64,000 nucleotides of DNA, taken from Balanoglossus misakiensis (taxonomy: Eukaryota > Hemichordata). Below, in pieces: positions 13,141 through 23,491 of this stretch. The number at the start of each line of letters is the position of its first letter. Positions within the stretch are counted from its first letter, which is position 1. The translations under genes and the position numbers were made by a program. The notes under the pieces were generated by a model that was not told where the DNA came from, did not search any database, and saw only the letters and a list, made by a program, of their open reading frames with translations. The stretch is taken from positions 992,001 through 1,056,000 of the forward strand of contig CM082592.2 of the NCBI GenBank assembly GCA_040954595.2, read 5' to 3'.

Positions 13141-14271
13141 ATACTTGGTATTCCTTTCTCCCTTTTCCACCCACGCTGCACGCGATCTTATCTGCGCACC
13201 TTCAGCGAGTATGTTGTAAATATTCTCAAGGCGTTGTTGTGTTTCACTGTATTTCCGTATATTTTCATCTGATGGATTCACCAGCATATTTCTTTCATCC
13301 GCTTTTAGCTGTTGCTCAAGCTTCGGCATTTCCTTATTGTGATCTTTTGTTCCATACCTTGTAAATTCCAATGCATATTCTTTAATTTCTTTCTTCATGA
13401 TGTCCCATTTCATCCGATTATTTTCGAATGTCTTCTCACCACACTCTCTGATTACAGATTTGACTCCGTTGACAAAGCCTTCATTTTTTAAAAGCCTATT
13501 GTTCAGTTTCCATGTACCAGGCCCTCTACAATCTGAAGCGGTCTGCAATTCCACGTAAACAGCCATATGATCTGTGTGTACAGCAGGACGAATATCCGAT
13601 TTTTTGACATTCTTGACGAGGTGCTTTGAGATAAAAACATAATCTAATCGGCTATGAGTCGGTGATGGGGCCAATCTTCGCCAAGTAAACTGCCGTTGCC
13701 CAGGGTGGAAATTCCTCCAAACATCAATAAGTTGAAACTGATTACAAAAACTACGTAAGACTCTTCTTGATCCATCATGTGATTGCCGTGATTTCACACT
13801 TGACGCTCTGTCCAAAGTGTCGTTGAGTGCACAATTGAAGTCGCCTGCTATAATAAGATTTTCGTAATAGCAGTGAGTGTCAACCAGGCCAGCTAGATCT
13901 TTCAAGAATTCCGTTCTTTGTTTCACGAGATTCAGGGCATAAACACTACAAATTGAAAGCTTAACACCTACAAGGCTACCGTTTATTATGCAAATTCTTC
14001 CGAAGTCGTCATTCCACACGGAATCAATGGTGAGGTCACATCTGCGCTCAATCAATATTGCCGTTCCTCTGCTATAATTGTCACCTTTCGAGAAGAATAC
14101 TTTCCCTCCCCATTCTTTCTCCCAAGTGTCAATGTCTGTTCCATTTCCATGCAACTCTTGTAAAATCGCGATACTCGTTTTTTGGAGTTTTAGCCAGCGA
14201 TATATACAGTTCCTTTTCGTTTTGTCTTTGAAACCCCTGACATTCAGGGTAACTAACTTCAGCGCTGCCAT
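13129..14271 (-). CDS. LINE 1 ORF2, upstream part: AP-type endonuclease
   Basis: 380 codons starting with ATG at 14,271. The domain nicks the genomic target to prime reverse transcription. Catalytic landmarks are in order: LNVRG (residues 9-13, Asn10), 'ILQELHG' with Glu39, 'AGDFN' near residue 145, 'SRLDYVFIS' near residue 208 and 'HTDH' near residue 233. The usual YAPN block reads YALN. The frame ends at a premature stop at 13,129 just after 'KGERNTKYF', a block that in this family leads straight into the RT region; the RT continues in the next frame. The start codon shares one base with the ORF1 stop (TGATG). Confidence 0.93.
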   Translation of the reverse strand: MAALKLVTLNVRGFKDKTKRNCIYRWLKLQKTSIAILQELHGNGTDIDTWEKEWGGKVFFSKGDNYSRGTAILIERRCDLTIDSVWNDDFGRICIINGSLVGVKLSICSVYALNLVKQRTEFLKDLAGLVDTHCYYENLIIAGDFNCALNDTLDRASSVKSRQSHDGSRRVLRSFCNQFQLIDVWRNFHPGQRQFTWRRLAPSPTHSRLDYVFISKHLVKNVKKSDIRPAVHTDHMAVYVELQTASDCRGPGTWKLNNRLLKNEGFVNGVKSVIRECGEKTFENNRMKWDIMKKEIKEYALEFTRYGTKDHNKEMPKLEQQLKADERNMLVNPSDENIRKYSETQQRLENIYNILAEGAQIRSRAAWVEKGERNTKYFYH

Positions 14272-14273
14272 CA
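14269..14273 (-). promoter_or_regulatory. ORF1 stop / ORF2 start overlap (TGATG)
   Basis: On the minus strand the ORF1 stop TGA and the ORF2 start ATG share one base. Such overlaps are known from other LINEs (for example SART1) where ORF2 is made by termination-reinitiation. The mechanism here is inference. Confidence 0.6.
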
Positions 14274-15443
14274 GTAGCCTTTGATTCTGACTTGCTGCTG
14301 CTGCTTTCGTCTTCTTTTACGTTTTTTCTTATTTTCTTTGCTTTGGGTCAATGACAACAGTGGTGGCGATTCAGCAGACAATTCAGAGAAATTTTCTCTT
14401 GATGTGTCATAACGCCGGTCCTCGCCACCTTCAATATCCGTTACATCACCTTCACTGACACTAGTATCGTTTTGTCTATCGTCTCTGTTCTCTTTTAAGA
14501 ACGCTAAAATTGAGCTTTGTGATTTAACGCTCGAGCTCGAGGGCTCAGGTGCTTTGTTTGCCAGACTTTGCGGTTTCTCAACACGGTCTTCGTCCCCCGT
14601 TTCACGCCTGGATGTTCCTTGTAACGGTGTGCTGTCACTTTCTAGTCTCGATACCGCATCTGCAGGATTCGTAGACCTTTTCTGCATTGTGTATTTGGTG
14701 GACTGAGACGTTAATTCTTCGTGTACCTGAGAAGTCATACAATTTCTTGCAATATGCCCCTCTCTTTTACAGAGTCTGCATTTGATTTGTCCAGTGCAAT
14801 TGTACGCAGTATGTCCCTCCTCTAAGCATTTGCCGCATCGTGGCTGCGTCTCCGCTGTGGATTGTTTATAAATAATCTTCGCGTAAAATGCACCGATCTT
14901 AACCTGAGCTGGTAATGGTGTCTTTGGTTTTTCGATGAACACAGTTCGATCCCCATTAAGAATGTTTGTCAACTTGCCGTCTAACCTCCATTTCTGTCTG
15001 GATATATCTGTTTTGAGCTTACAGCCCAAACCAGTAAGTGTAGCGGCAATAGCATCATCATCGTGTGACAATGGTAGATCTTTTATCGTTAAACTTAACC
15101 AATCTTCATGAAACTCTCTTCGGAAGGGATTTCGCCCCCACAGCTCTATCGACTTCCCGCGTAGTGTGAGTCCATGTTGTAACAAAATTGTCCGGTCTGC
15201 TTCGTCATTCATATAAATACGCGACAGACCTCTTATCCGTTGCAACCCTTCCAAGCTGCCGATGGTGACAACTTCTGAAACGGCTGCTATAATTTCCTCA
15301 CCTCTTAGCCATTGATTACTGTCCCTGGGAACTATGTCCGACTGCTTCAGAAAGACGGGTAGAACTCCTACTTCACCGTCTTTGTCTTGCAGGCGTTTGG
15401 TCGTCACCACCTGCGCATAACTGGCTTTGTCTCTGACGGCCAT
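14271..15443 (-). CDS. LINE 1 ORF1: CCHC zinc-knuckle nucleic-acid-binding protein
   Basis: 390 codons from ATG at 15,443. ORF1 proteins of this type bind element RNA to form the retrotransposition particle. Two tandem knuckles, 'CGKCLEEGHTAYNC' and 'CRLCKREGHIARNC' (both CX2CX4HX4C), lie around residues 204-236. The N-terminal half has a block 'LQRIRGLSRIYMNDEADR' that recurs in LINE 2 ORF1. The C-terminal third is Ser/Glu/Lys-rich and ends in a basic run KKRKRRRK, possibly a nuclear localisation signal. The frame is intact. Its TGA overlaps the ORF2 ATG by one base. Confidence 0.92.
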   Translation of the reverse strand: MAVRDKASYAQVVTTKRLQDKDGEVGVLPVFLKQSDIVPRDSNQWLRGEEIIAAVSEVVTIGSLEGLQRIRGLSRIYMNDEADRTILLQHGLTLRGKSIELWGRNPFRREFHEDWLSLTIKDLPLSHDDDAIAATLTGLGCKLKTDISRQKWRLDGKLTNILNGDRTVFIEKPKTPLPAQVKIGAFYAKIIYKQSTAETQPRCGKCLEEGHTAYNCTGQIKCRLCKREGHIARNCMTSQVHEELTSQSTKYTMQKRSTNPADAVSRLESDSTPLQGTSRRETGDEDRVEKPQSLANKAPEPSSSSVKSQSSILAFLKENRDDRQNDTSVSEGDVTDIEGGEDRRYDTSRENFSELSAESPPLLSLTQSKENKKKRKRRRKQQQQVRIKGY

Positions 15444-15653
15444 GCTTGCTCGAGACCACGAAAACTAGCAAAATGTCTTTCTTCTGAGAATCAAAATGCT
15501 TCTTTGCTCTCGAGTTAGCTGCAAGTATCTATCCAAAAGCATATACCTTCAGTTTCGCCACAAAATTCACCGATTTCACGTGAAAAAACGATGAAAACTC
15601 TGAGCGTGCTAGAAATCTGCTTCCGTAGATGGCTGACTCTAGCGCCCTCCATC
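15444..15653 (-). promoter_or_regulatory. LINE 1 5' leader, probable internal promoter region
   Basis: 210 bp between the target-site duplication and the ORF1 start. Its presence suggests a full-length 5' end. I see no recognisable promoter motif. A 75-codon frame crossing into the satellite (15,529-15,756) is not a gene. Confidence 0.5.
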
Positions 15654-15666
15654 CAGACTGGCGTAA
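15654..15666. repeat. Target-site duplication of LINE 1, right copy
   Basis: 'cagactggcgtaa', identical to 10,622-10,634. The interrupted domain B monomer continues from here. Confidence 0.9.
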
Positions 15667-16050
15667 GTTATCAACGGTGATTACTTCGGATTTCCTACGG
15701 CCTACGGCCTGGTTTAGCTGAAGCCCCGGCACTTTAGAGCGGAAACACGCGTACATTGACCACGATGATCAAGTCAGATCTCCTACGGCCTGGCTCGACT
15801 AAAACCCCGGCACACCATGACAGACACTAGCGTTCGTTAGCAACGGTGATCAAGTCGGATTTCCTTCGGCCTGGCTCTGCAAAAGACCCGACACTCTAGT
15901 ACAAAGACGTTGGCTAAGTCGGGCAAACCGAAGAGGGGAAGTCACAGCGGGTCAACACTCGACATTTGTTCGGGTAGGACTGCATTATTGCCTGTCAATT
16001 TATAGAGAAAGCCCGAATTTAACCAGGGCGTTTCAAACACCGACGTTAGT

Positions 16051-16064
16051 TGGGGGGGGGGGGG
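16051..16064. repeat. Extra poly(G) expansion in domain C
   Basis: About fourteen G residues follow 'gttagtt' where other units have about five (ttgggggcac). It is the only unit with this second expanded tract. Confidence 0.85.
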
Positions 16065-16361
16065 GGCACGGCCTGCAGTACTGCCGGGTAAGCTGACATC
16101 GGCGTACCGCATATAATGTAGGGGGGGGGAACAGAACGGTTCAATACTACATTTATTAGATATCAGCTAATTTTGGACAATCATCTAAAATCTAAATCAT
16201 TTTTTCATATTTGGATATCTGATGATGTATGAAATTTCTATTATATGTAAAGATGGTGCTGATTATAAAAAATGCACTCTGAATGAGCTGATTTAATACA
16301 AAATTGCGTTTTATTCGTTTTTGCACCAAAAAGGTCATTTTTAGGCAAAACATTCTTTATT

Positions 16362-16898
16362 TTTTTTAATTCGGTGACCTGATCATATACAAACAATTGC
16401 TTGTATGTTAAAAGTTTTTATGACTTTTAAAAGCAGTGACACTGGCGGCATTCAACACGAAAATAACAATTTTAACCACAATTTGGTCAAAATGGTAAAT
16501 TTTTGAAAATTACAAAAAATACCTGTTTTCTACATTTTTGGAAATCTGATGGAGTATAGAATCCTCTTCGTATATATATATCGATACAAATTCCACAAAA
16601 AAACGGCCAATTTGGCTCACCGCAGACAATTTTTTTTAATTCGGTGACCTGATCATATATAAACAATTGCTTGTATGTTAAAAGTTTTTATGACTTTTAA
16701 AAGCAGTGACACTGGCGGCATTCAACACGAAAATAACAATTTTAGCCACAATTTGGTCAAAATTGTAAATTTTTGAAAATTACAAAAAATACCTGTTTTC
16801 TACATTTTCGGAAATCTGCTGGAGTATAGAATGCTCTTCGTATGTATATATCGATACAAAATCCACAAAATACAGTCTAATTTGGCTCACTGCAGACA
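16362..16898. repeat. 270-bp tandem duplication inside domain A
   Basis: The segment beginning 'aattcggtgacctgatcata' occurs near 16,369 and again near 16,639, offset 270 bp. The join lies in 'cgcagacaatttttttt' near 16,629. The two copies differ at several sites (for example atatac versus atatat). Confidence 0.85.
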
Positions 16899-18429
16899 AA
16901 ATTGCGTTTTACCAAATTTTCCTTGAAAATGTCATTTTTAGAAAAAAATAAAAAACCTTTGTTCTTCGAATTTGGTGCCCTGATCATATATGACATGTTG
17001 ATTGTATGTTAAAACTTTCGACCTCTCCAAAAATGCAGAGATATTGACGGAATTCAAGAAAAAATAGCCATTTTGGCCATATTTTGACAAAAATGGTAAT
17101 TTTTTAAAAAATCATAAAAAATTCACTCTTTTCTTCATTTTCGGAAATATTATGGAGCATGAAGTGTCGTTCTCTTATAAAAAGTGCTGCAAATTCCAGA
17201 AAAGGTGGTATAATTTGAATCACCCAAGACAAAATTACCATTTTCGACTTTTTTTCGAAAAATTGTCTTTTTTACAAAATAAATAAGAATAAATTCTTTT
17301 CTTAGTTTCAAACGGGTAGAGATACTTTCCACACGGGTTTTCTAACATTGAATTCCCGTTCATCAACTCAGATTTCCTACAGCATAAGTCGGCTAAAACC
17401 CAGACACTCTAGAGCAGAAACAGTTGCACACTGGTAACGTTGAACAAGTCGATTTTTCTACGGCCTGGCTCGGCTAAATCTCCGTCACAATATGACAGAC
17501 ACTAGCGTACGTTAGCAACGGTGATCAAGTCAGATTTCCTACGGCCTGGTTTAGCTGAAGCCCCGGCACTTTAGAGCGGAAACACGCGTACATTGACCAC
17601 GATGATCAAGTCAGATCTCCTACGGCCTGGCTCGACTAAAACCCCGGCACACCATGACAGACACTAGCGTTTGTTAGCAACGTTGATCAAGTCAGATTTC
17701 CTACGGCATGGCTTGGCTAAAGCCCTGGCACTCTAGAGCAGAAACACGCCTACAGAGACCACGTTGATCTACTCACATTTCCTTCGGCCTGGCACGGCTG
17801 ATGCCCCGGCACTATATATAGGACACAGACTGGCGTAAGTTAACAACGGTAATCACGTTGGGTTTCCTACGGCCTGGCTCAACTGAAGCCCCGGCACTCT
17901 AGAGCAGAAACAGGCGTATATTGACCACGTTGATCAAGTCAGATTTCCTACGGCGTGACTCGGCTGGTGCACCGGCTCTATATGAGACAGACTGGCGTAA
18001 GTTATCAACGGTGATTACGTCGGATTTCCTACGGCCTGGTTTAGCTGAAGCCCCGGCACTTTAGAGCGGAAACACGCGTACATTGACCACGATGATCAAG
18101 TCAGATCTCCTACGGCCTGGCTCGACTAAAACCCCGGCACACCATGACAGACACTAGCGTTCGTTAGCAACGGTGATCAAGTTGGATTTCCTTCGGCCTG
18201 GCTCTGCAAAAGACCCGACACTCTAGTACAAAGACGTTGGCTAAGTCGGGCAAACCGAAGAGGGAAAGTCACAGCTGGTCAATACTCGACATTTGTTCGG
18301 GTAGGACTGCATTATTGCCTGTCAATTTATTGAGAAAGCCCGAATTTAACCCGGGCGTTTCAAACACCGACGTTAGTTGGGGGCACGGCCTGCAGTACTG
18401 CCGGGTAAGCTGACATCGGCGTACCGCAT

Positions 18430-18448
18430 ATAATGTAGGGGGGGGGGG
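18430..18448. repeat. Target-site duplication of LINE 2, left copy
   Basis: 'ataatgtag' followed by further G residues to a total of eleven. The same 19 bp recurs at 23,492-23,510 right after the LINE 2 poly(A). The target is the satellite G tract. Confidence 0.85.
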
Positions 18449-18450
18449 TA

Positions 18451-19518
18451 AAACCGGTTTTTCTGAGGCACAACGAATTCAGCAGAAACAATCCTGACGC
18501 TGCACAGATATCCGGACCAGAGCTGGTAAGCGCCATGGCAGACGCGATCGACCCGAACGGAATTACTGGAATACAGCGTATTCGAGGGCTATGGCGATTA
18601 TATGTAAAAGACAATGCGGACAGAATTATACTTCTGACAGGTGGTATAAATATGCGTGGCAGAAATGTTACACTCCACGATGAAAATCCATTCCTCACTT
18701 CGAAGAGGGACACGACAGACCGGATCATCGTGAGAAACTTGCCACTGTCAGCAGATGATTCCGTAATACGGCAGAAATTTGACGTCCATGGTATGAAAAT
18801 TAAAGCGATAACAAGAGCCAAATGGAGAATTGATGGGAAGCTGTCGAATATCGACAACGGAGACCGCTTTGTGTTCGTCGAGAAGTTGAAACAACCTATA
18901 CCAACAGATTGGCAGGTGAGAATGGGCACCTTTCTGGTAAACCTGCTGTACAGAGAACCTAGACCATCGAGTGAGGCGGACGCTAATGCAGAACCTTACT
19001 GCTACAACTGTCTGCAACGAGGACACAGAAGACACGAGTGCCACAACGCCGTTGCGTGCACATTGTGTAAGGTGAGCGGACATATTAGGGCGCAGTGTCC
19101 ATCACGCACAGACACTAGTCGTTATGTGACCAGACTCCAGAGAGTTGAAACGACCGATACACACGACAGAGAGGGAGCCAAAGAAGGAGAGAAGACATCA
19201 CCAAGTCTGCATGCCGCAGATGAGAAGAAAACCGCCGCTGGGGAAAGTGTGACCAGAAAAGAGCAGTCCACTCAACCAAAAATCACAGCCTTCGTTGCCG
19301 GACTACAAATGACTAGCAAGACACCGACAGATGTCAAACGTAAACACATCAGCACGTCCACAGAGCTATCGACCTCCACTATGCTATCGGAAGAAGAGGT
19401 ATTGGAGTCGGAAAATGAAAGACCCGCGACTTCAGAGCTCGTTAAAGACACTCGTGGCGATTCCCGAAGAACACGAAGAGAAGATAAAAAGAGGAAGAAG
19501 GCAAAACGTAAACGATAA
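18451..19518 (+). CDS. LINE 2 ORF1 (5'-truncated): CCHC zinc-knuckle protein
   Basis: The reading frame is open from the element's first bases; the first ATG is at 18,535, but residues upstream of it match LINE 1 ORF1, so the true N terminus was lost by truncation. Shared blocks are 'PVFL' and 'IQRIRGLWRLYVKDNADR'. Two CCHC knuckles are present around 19,000-19,100: 'CYNCLQRGHRRHEC' and 'CTLCKVSGHIRAQC'. The tail is rich in Thr, Ser and Glu and ends with a basic run RREDKKRKKAKRKR. The role is binding of element RNA, by family. The stop TAA at 19,516 is followed 39 bp later by the ORF2 ATG, unlike the overlapping arrangement in LINE 1. Confidence 0.88.
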   Translation, partial: KPVFLRHNEFSRNNPDAAQISGPELVSAMADAIDPNGITGIQRIRGLWRLYVKDNADRIILLTGGINMRGRNVTLHDENPFLTSKRDTTDRIIVRNLPLSADDSVIRQKFDVHGMKIKAITRAKWRIDGKLSNIDNGDRFVFVEKLKQPIPTDWQVRMGTFLVNLLYREPRPSSEADANAEPYCYNCLQRGHRRHECHNAVACTLCKVSGHIRAQCPSRTDTSRYVTRLQRVETTDTHDREGAKEGEKTSPSLHAADEKKTAAGESVTRKEQSTQPKITAFVAGLQMTSKTPTDVKRKHISTSTELSTSTMLSEEEVLESENERPATSELVKDTRGDSRRTRREDKKRKKAKRKR

Positions 19519-19557
19519 GTAGTAAGATATAGAAGATATAGGGCTTCTTTGCCACCT

Positions 19558-20286
19558 ATGAACTCAAATAACATACATTTGTTATCTCTAAACTGTCGGG
19601 GTTTAAGAGGTGATGAGAAAAGACGACAAATATTTCAGTGGTGTAGAGACCAAAAACCACATGTATTATTGTTACAAGAAACTTACTGGGACGAACAAAT
19701 TCAAGATCAAATTTGCAGAGAGTGGAAAGGGAAAATGTTCCATTCTTTTGGTACTAACCACAGTAAAGGGGTTACGATTTTTGTCGATGAAAAATTGGAT
19801 CATGAGATAAAGTATTCAAAAAGAGACCAGTATGGGAGAAAATTACTTGTATCTTTAGATATCAATGGTGAAACATTTACTATAGTTAATATTTACGCAC
19901 CAAATCAACCCAAAGAAAGGGAGCTTTTCTTTATGTCTTTGAAATGTTGGATTCAAAAACATACGAATGGGGATGACTACGTGTTCATTGGGGGTGATTT
20001 CAACACCGTTTCAGATGCGAAGGTTGATTCATTTGGAACGAAGTGTCATTCTGTTAAATCTAAGAAACTGGGCGGGATTTTGAAATCTTTTAAATTGTGT
20101 GATGTATGGCGAGAAATGAACCCTGCTAAACTACAGTTCACCTGGAGACAAGTTAACCGTGGAATTGCGAGTAGACTTGACTTTTGGTTAATTCCCCATG
20201 ACCTTCTTTCTAGTGTTAACTCTGCCGATATTCGGCCGACTATTAGAACAGACCATAATGCCATTTCCTTAAAGATTAGCCCTTAA
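19558..20286 (+). pseudogene. LINE 2 ORF2, part 1: AP-type endonuclease, ends at nonsense codon
   Basis: Starts at ATG 19,558. Endonuclease landmarks are 'LLSLNCRGLRG', 'LLLQETYW' (catalytic Glu), 'IVNIYAPNQ', 'IGGDFN', 'ASRLDFWLIP' and 'RTDHNA', so the catalytic residues look complete. It ends at an in-frame TAA (20,284-20,286) inside an A-rich stretch. The same frame continues without shift into the RT region, so this is a nonsense change, not a natural end. Confidence 0.9.
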
Positions 20287-22119
20287 AAAAAATATTGTAA
20301 AGGCCCGGGATATTGGAAGCTCAATACGAGTCTACTCAAGGATGACAACTATAGAATAATAATAAACAACGTCATAACACAAGCCATAACAAATTATCAA
20401 AAACTTTATGATTATAGAAGTTTATTAGATCTAATTAAGGTGAAAGTTAGAGAAGCAAGTATTAAATATGGAAGGGAAAAGGAAAAATATAAAAAAAAGA
20501 GACAAGCAATAATTCAAGAACAGCTAAAAGAAATTGAAGATAAATTACTTAGAGATAACAGGGGAAAGGAAGACCTAATAAACATTTATGAAGAAAAAAA
20601 GAGGGAACTAACTCAGCTATATGTAAATAAACTACGTGGGATTCAAATTAGATCCAGAGTGAAGTGGTACGAAGAAGGAGAAAGAAACAGTCGTTATTTC
20701 CTGGGACTAGAAAAGAAAAGATCTAGAGCAAAACATATAAACAGGTTGATGGTTAATGATAAGGTTATTACAAAGACAGATGAGATATTAGCAGAAGAAA
20801 AGGCTTTTTATGAAGATCTTTATAAATCCAAGAGTGTTAATAACAGTAAAGTTAAAAAATACATAAATGACATTAAAATAGAGTCTAAGATCAAAGCAAG
20901 TAAGGCATTATTGTGTGATGGTAAAGTTTCTGAGGAGGAATGTCTAAAAGCCATGCGCAGAATGAAAAGCAACAAAACACCAGGACCAGATGGCATTCCT
21001 ATAGAATTTTACAGAGTGTTTTGGAAAAATATAGGTAAGATAGCAGTAGACGCATTTAATGAAGGTTATGATAAAGGTACGCTAGCCAATTCTCAGTGTA
21101 ATGGTATCATAACGTTAATACATAAAAAGGAGTGTAGGCTTAATCTAAAAAATTGGAGGCCCATATCGCTGCTCAATCATGATTACAAAATATTATCATG
21201 CGTGTTAGCTAATAGACTAAATCAGGTTATACCCAAGTTGATTAGTACTGACCAAGTGGGTTATATGAAAGGACGTTTTAGTGGCCAAAACGTTCGGCTT
21301 ATTCAGGATATTATCGACTTCTCGGAGAAACGTAACAAGGGGGGAGCAATTTTGTTCCTTGACTTTTGTAAGGCTTTTGATACTGTCGAACACAATTTTA
21401 TGTTCTTAGCTCTGGAAAAATTTGGATTAGGTCATTCTTTTATAACATGGATTAAAACTATCTATTCCAAGTGTAATAGTTCCATCATAAATAATGGTTG
21501 GATAACGCCACTTTTTAATCTACAAAGGGGCATTCGACAGGGATGTCCCCTGTCTGCGATTTTATTTTTAATAGTAGCAGAAATTCTTGCAACTGTAATT
21601 AGAAATGATGACGAAATAGAGGGTTTCAAAGTCAATAATTATAAAGTTAAGATCACACAATTAGCTGATTATATGCAGGTATACATAAGCAAAGAAAAAT
21701 CTCTCATGCGTTTACTTAACTTGATTGATGAGTATGGGAAGTATTCTGGTTTGAAACTAAATAGAGACAAGACGGAAGGCTTAAAACTAGGAGGCTGGAA
21801 AGCTAAGAACAACCTTGGCTTGATTTCATGGCCTGATAAACCAATTAAAGTATTGGGTGTTTATTTTGGATATGCACGTTTTGAAGAGGAAGTAAGGAAG
21901 TTAAATTGGGATACTAAGATTGACAGAATTGAAATACTCTTAGATTCATGGAAGAAAAGATATTTGTCAATTTTTGGAAAAATCACAATTATTAAATGTT
22001 TAGCCATGTCGAAAATAACATATTTGGCATCGATGATTGACATTCCTGATGCCGTGATAAATAGATTAAGTAGTTTGTTCTATGATTTTTTATGGAGTGG
22101 GAAAAAAGGGAAGATTTAG
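20287..22119 (+). pseudogene. LINE 2 ORF2, part 2: reverse transcriptase with altered active site
   Basis: Continues in the same frame as the endonuclease. It opens with a lysine/glutamate-rich linker (about 20,440-20,700), then RT blocks 'NWRPISLLNHDYKI', 'DQVGYMKGRF', 'LFLDFCKAFDTV' and 'RGIRQGCPLSAILF'. At 21,661-21,672 the block that should read (F/Y)ADD reads LADY, so the second catalytic Asp is Tyr. This RT should be inactive. It ends at an in-frame TAG (22,117-22,119) in 'SGKKGKI', and the frame resumes directly afterwards. Confidence 0.9.
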
Positions 22120-23310
22120 AGGGAAATCATTATAAATAAATATGAAAAGGGAGGGGTACAAATGATTGATATCAGGTCAATGGTGAAGGCACTGAAATGC
22201 AGATGGGTGGAACGGCTCATGAAAGCTAATTGTGATACGTGGAAAGCAGTGATTGATTTTTATTTCAAAGATTTCGGAGGGATCAAAAATATCTTCTCTT
22301 ATAATTTAGACAAAAGAGGTTTAACTTTCATTACGAGAAACATGCCAAACTTTTACAGAAATGTTCTATTTAGCTGGTACGATATTGTCATGAATAACAA
22401 CAAGGTTAAAATGTCTCCGAACAATATTGGAGAGGAAGTAATTTCGGGAAATCAACATATAACATGTAATAATAGAGTCTTGTTTTTTACTGAATGGATT
22501 GACTGCAACATAATGTATGTTTCAGATTTGTTTCAAAAAGGTGTTTTCATGAAACGGGGCTATTTATTAGAAAAATTGAAAAACAAAAGAAATTGGATAA
22601 CACAGTATCTAATACTGAAAAAAGTCATACCAAACGAATGGAAGAGAAGAATGATGTCTGCTAAGAGCTTTCTGTGTGTAAATCGAGATATAAAGACAAT
22701 AATGAAAAAAGATCACACAGGGAAATACAAAAATATACATGATTTTTCATGCAAAGATTTTTATTGGAACATTGTGAACAGAAAGGCGTTGAAGTCATAT
22801 GCGCCGACATTTTGGGCAAATAGTTGTGATACAGAACACATAAACTGGGCGTTAATCATGAAAATTAAAATAAAAGACATGGGTGTTAAAAAAATTGCCC
22901 AATTTAATTATTTTTTACTTTACAACAAAATCCCACACGGTTTAAATCTGTGGAAATGGAAGAAAGCAGACAATCCGAATTGTGAAATATGTAAATGTAC
23001 GGATGACTGCATGCATTTTCTTTTTGATTGCTCTGTTGTGAAACATTTTTGGAAAAGACTGAACGTTCTTATTAATACTGTGTACAATATTAACATAAAG
23101 CTAATTTGGAAGCATATTGTATTTGGGTACATGATGGAATGTGACAAGCTTGAATCACTAAATATGATCATAATGGTGGCAACTTTTTGTGTATACAAAG
23201 CAAGAATTATTAACGAAAATCACATACGCCGATTATTAATAGAAGAGTTAACGTACTCTCAACAGATAAAAAAGGATGGAAAAATCCATGAGTGTCCAAG
23301 TCTTCTTTGA
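22120..23310 (+). pseudogene. LINE 2 ORF2, part 3: C-terminal region with zinc motif
   Basis: The same frame resumes after the TAG and runs to a natural-looking stop at 23,308-23,310. It holds the post-RT region of L1-type ORF2 and a cysteine-rich motif around 22,975-23,035 ('CEICKCTDDCMHFLFDC'), which matches the CX2C...H...C pattern in LINE 1 ORF2. No RNase H domain is present. Confidence 0.85.
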
Positions 23311-23491
23311 GATGTAAAATTATTATAGAGTTCACCATAACTATATGTATTTGAAATATTGATAATGAACAGAAACATTGTAAAGTTGGATCTTGCCTTT
23401 ATATAATGTGTAAAAATGTATGTTAATTGAGTGGGATGTAAAAATGTACGTTAATTTGAGTTGAATAAACATTACTTTAAAGAAAAAAAAA
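23311..23491 (+). other. LINE 2 3' UTR, polyadenylation signal and A tail
   Basis: 181 bp of AT-rich sequence with AATAAA at 23,464-23,469 and an A-rich end (23,481-23,491) abutting the right target-site duplication. Confidence 0.8.

Larger units (their letters stand above)
10635..15653 (-). mobile_element. LINE 1: nearly full-length L1/Tx1-like non-LTR retrotransposon
   Basis: A 5,019-bp element in minus orientation, bounded by a perfect 13-bp target-site duplication. In element order: a 210-bp 5' leader (15,653-15,444), ORF1 with two CCHC knuckles, ORF2 with an AP-type endonuclease followed by reverse transcriptase, a short 3' UTR, AATAAA (minus strand, 10,653-10,658) and a 10-base poly(A). 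No RNase H domain is visible after the RT. Domain order and the C-terminal zinc motif fit the L1/Tx1 group; the exact clade needs a tree. The one clear lesion is a single-base frameshift in ORF2 near 13,140. It is homologous to LINE 2 at 18,449-23,491. Confidence 0.92.
15667..18448. repeat. 2.05-kb satellite array, block II
   Basis: The rest of the unit split by LINE 1, then one unit from the G tract at 16,121 to the G tract at 18,438-18,448, where LINE 2 is inserted. The second unit is 2,317 bp long because of a 270-bp internal duplication in domain A (separate entry). Its domain B has eleven monomers in a rearranged order. A small 9-bp duplication 'cctacggcc' is present near 15,698, and a second G expansion at 16,051-16,064. 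Confidence 0.95.
18449..23491 (+). mobile_element. LINE 2: 5'-truncated, inactivated L1/Tx1-like non-LTR retrotransposon
   Basis: A 5,043-bp element inserted in the satellite poly(G) tract, flanked by a 19-bp target-site duplication. It carries ORF1 (two CCHC knuckles), ORF2 (endonuclease, RT, C-terminal zinc motif), AATAAA at 23,464-23,469 and a short A tail ending at 23,491. It begins inside ORF1: codons before the first ATG still align with LINE 1 ORF1 ('PVFL'). It therefore lacks a 5' leader. ORF2 has in-frame stops at 20,284 and 22,117, and the RT active site has lost an Asp. It is dead by sequence. It belongs to the same broad family as LINE 1 but is clearly diverged from it. Confidence 0.93.

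Noticed and set aside
15529-15756. 75-codon minus-strand frame at the right end of LINE 1
   Set aside because: It spans the junction between LINE leader and satellite, so it is a chance frame.
18360-18929. 189-codon minus-strand frame opposite LINE 2 ORF1
   Set aside because: Antisense shadow of ORF1 that crosses the insertion junction; no domain similarity.
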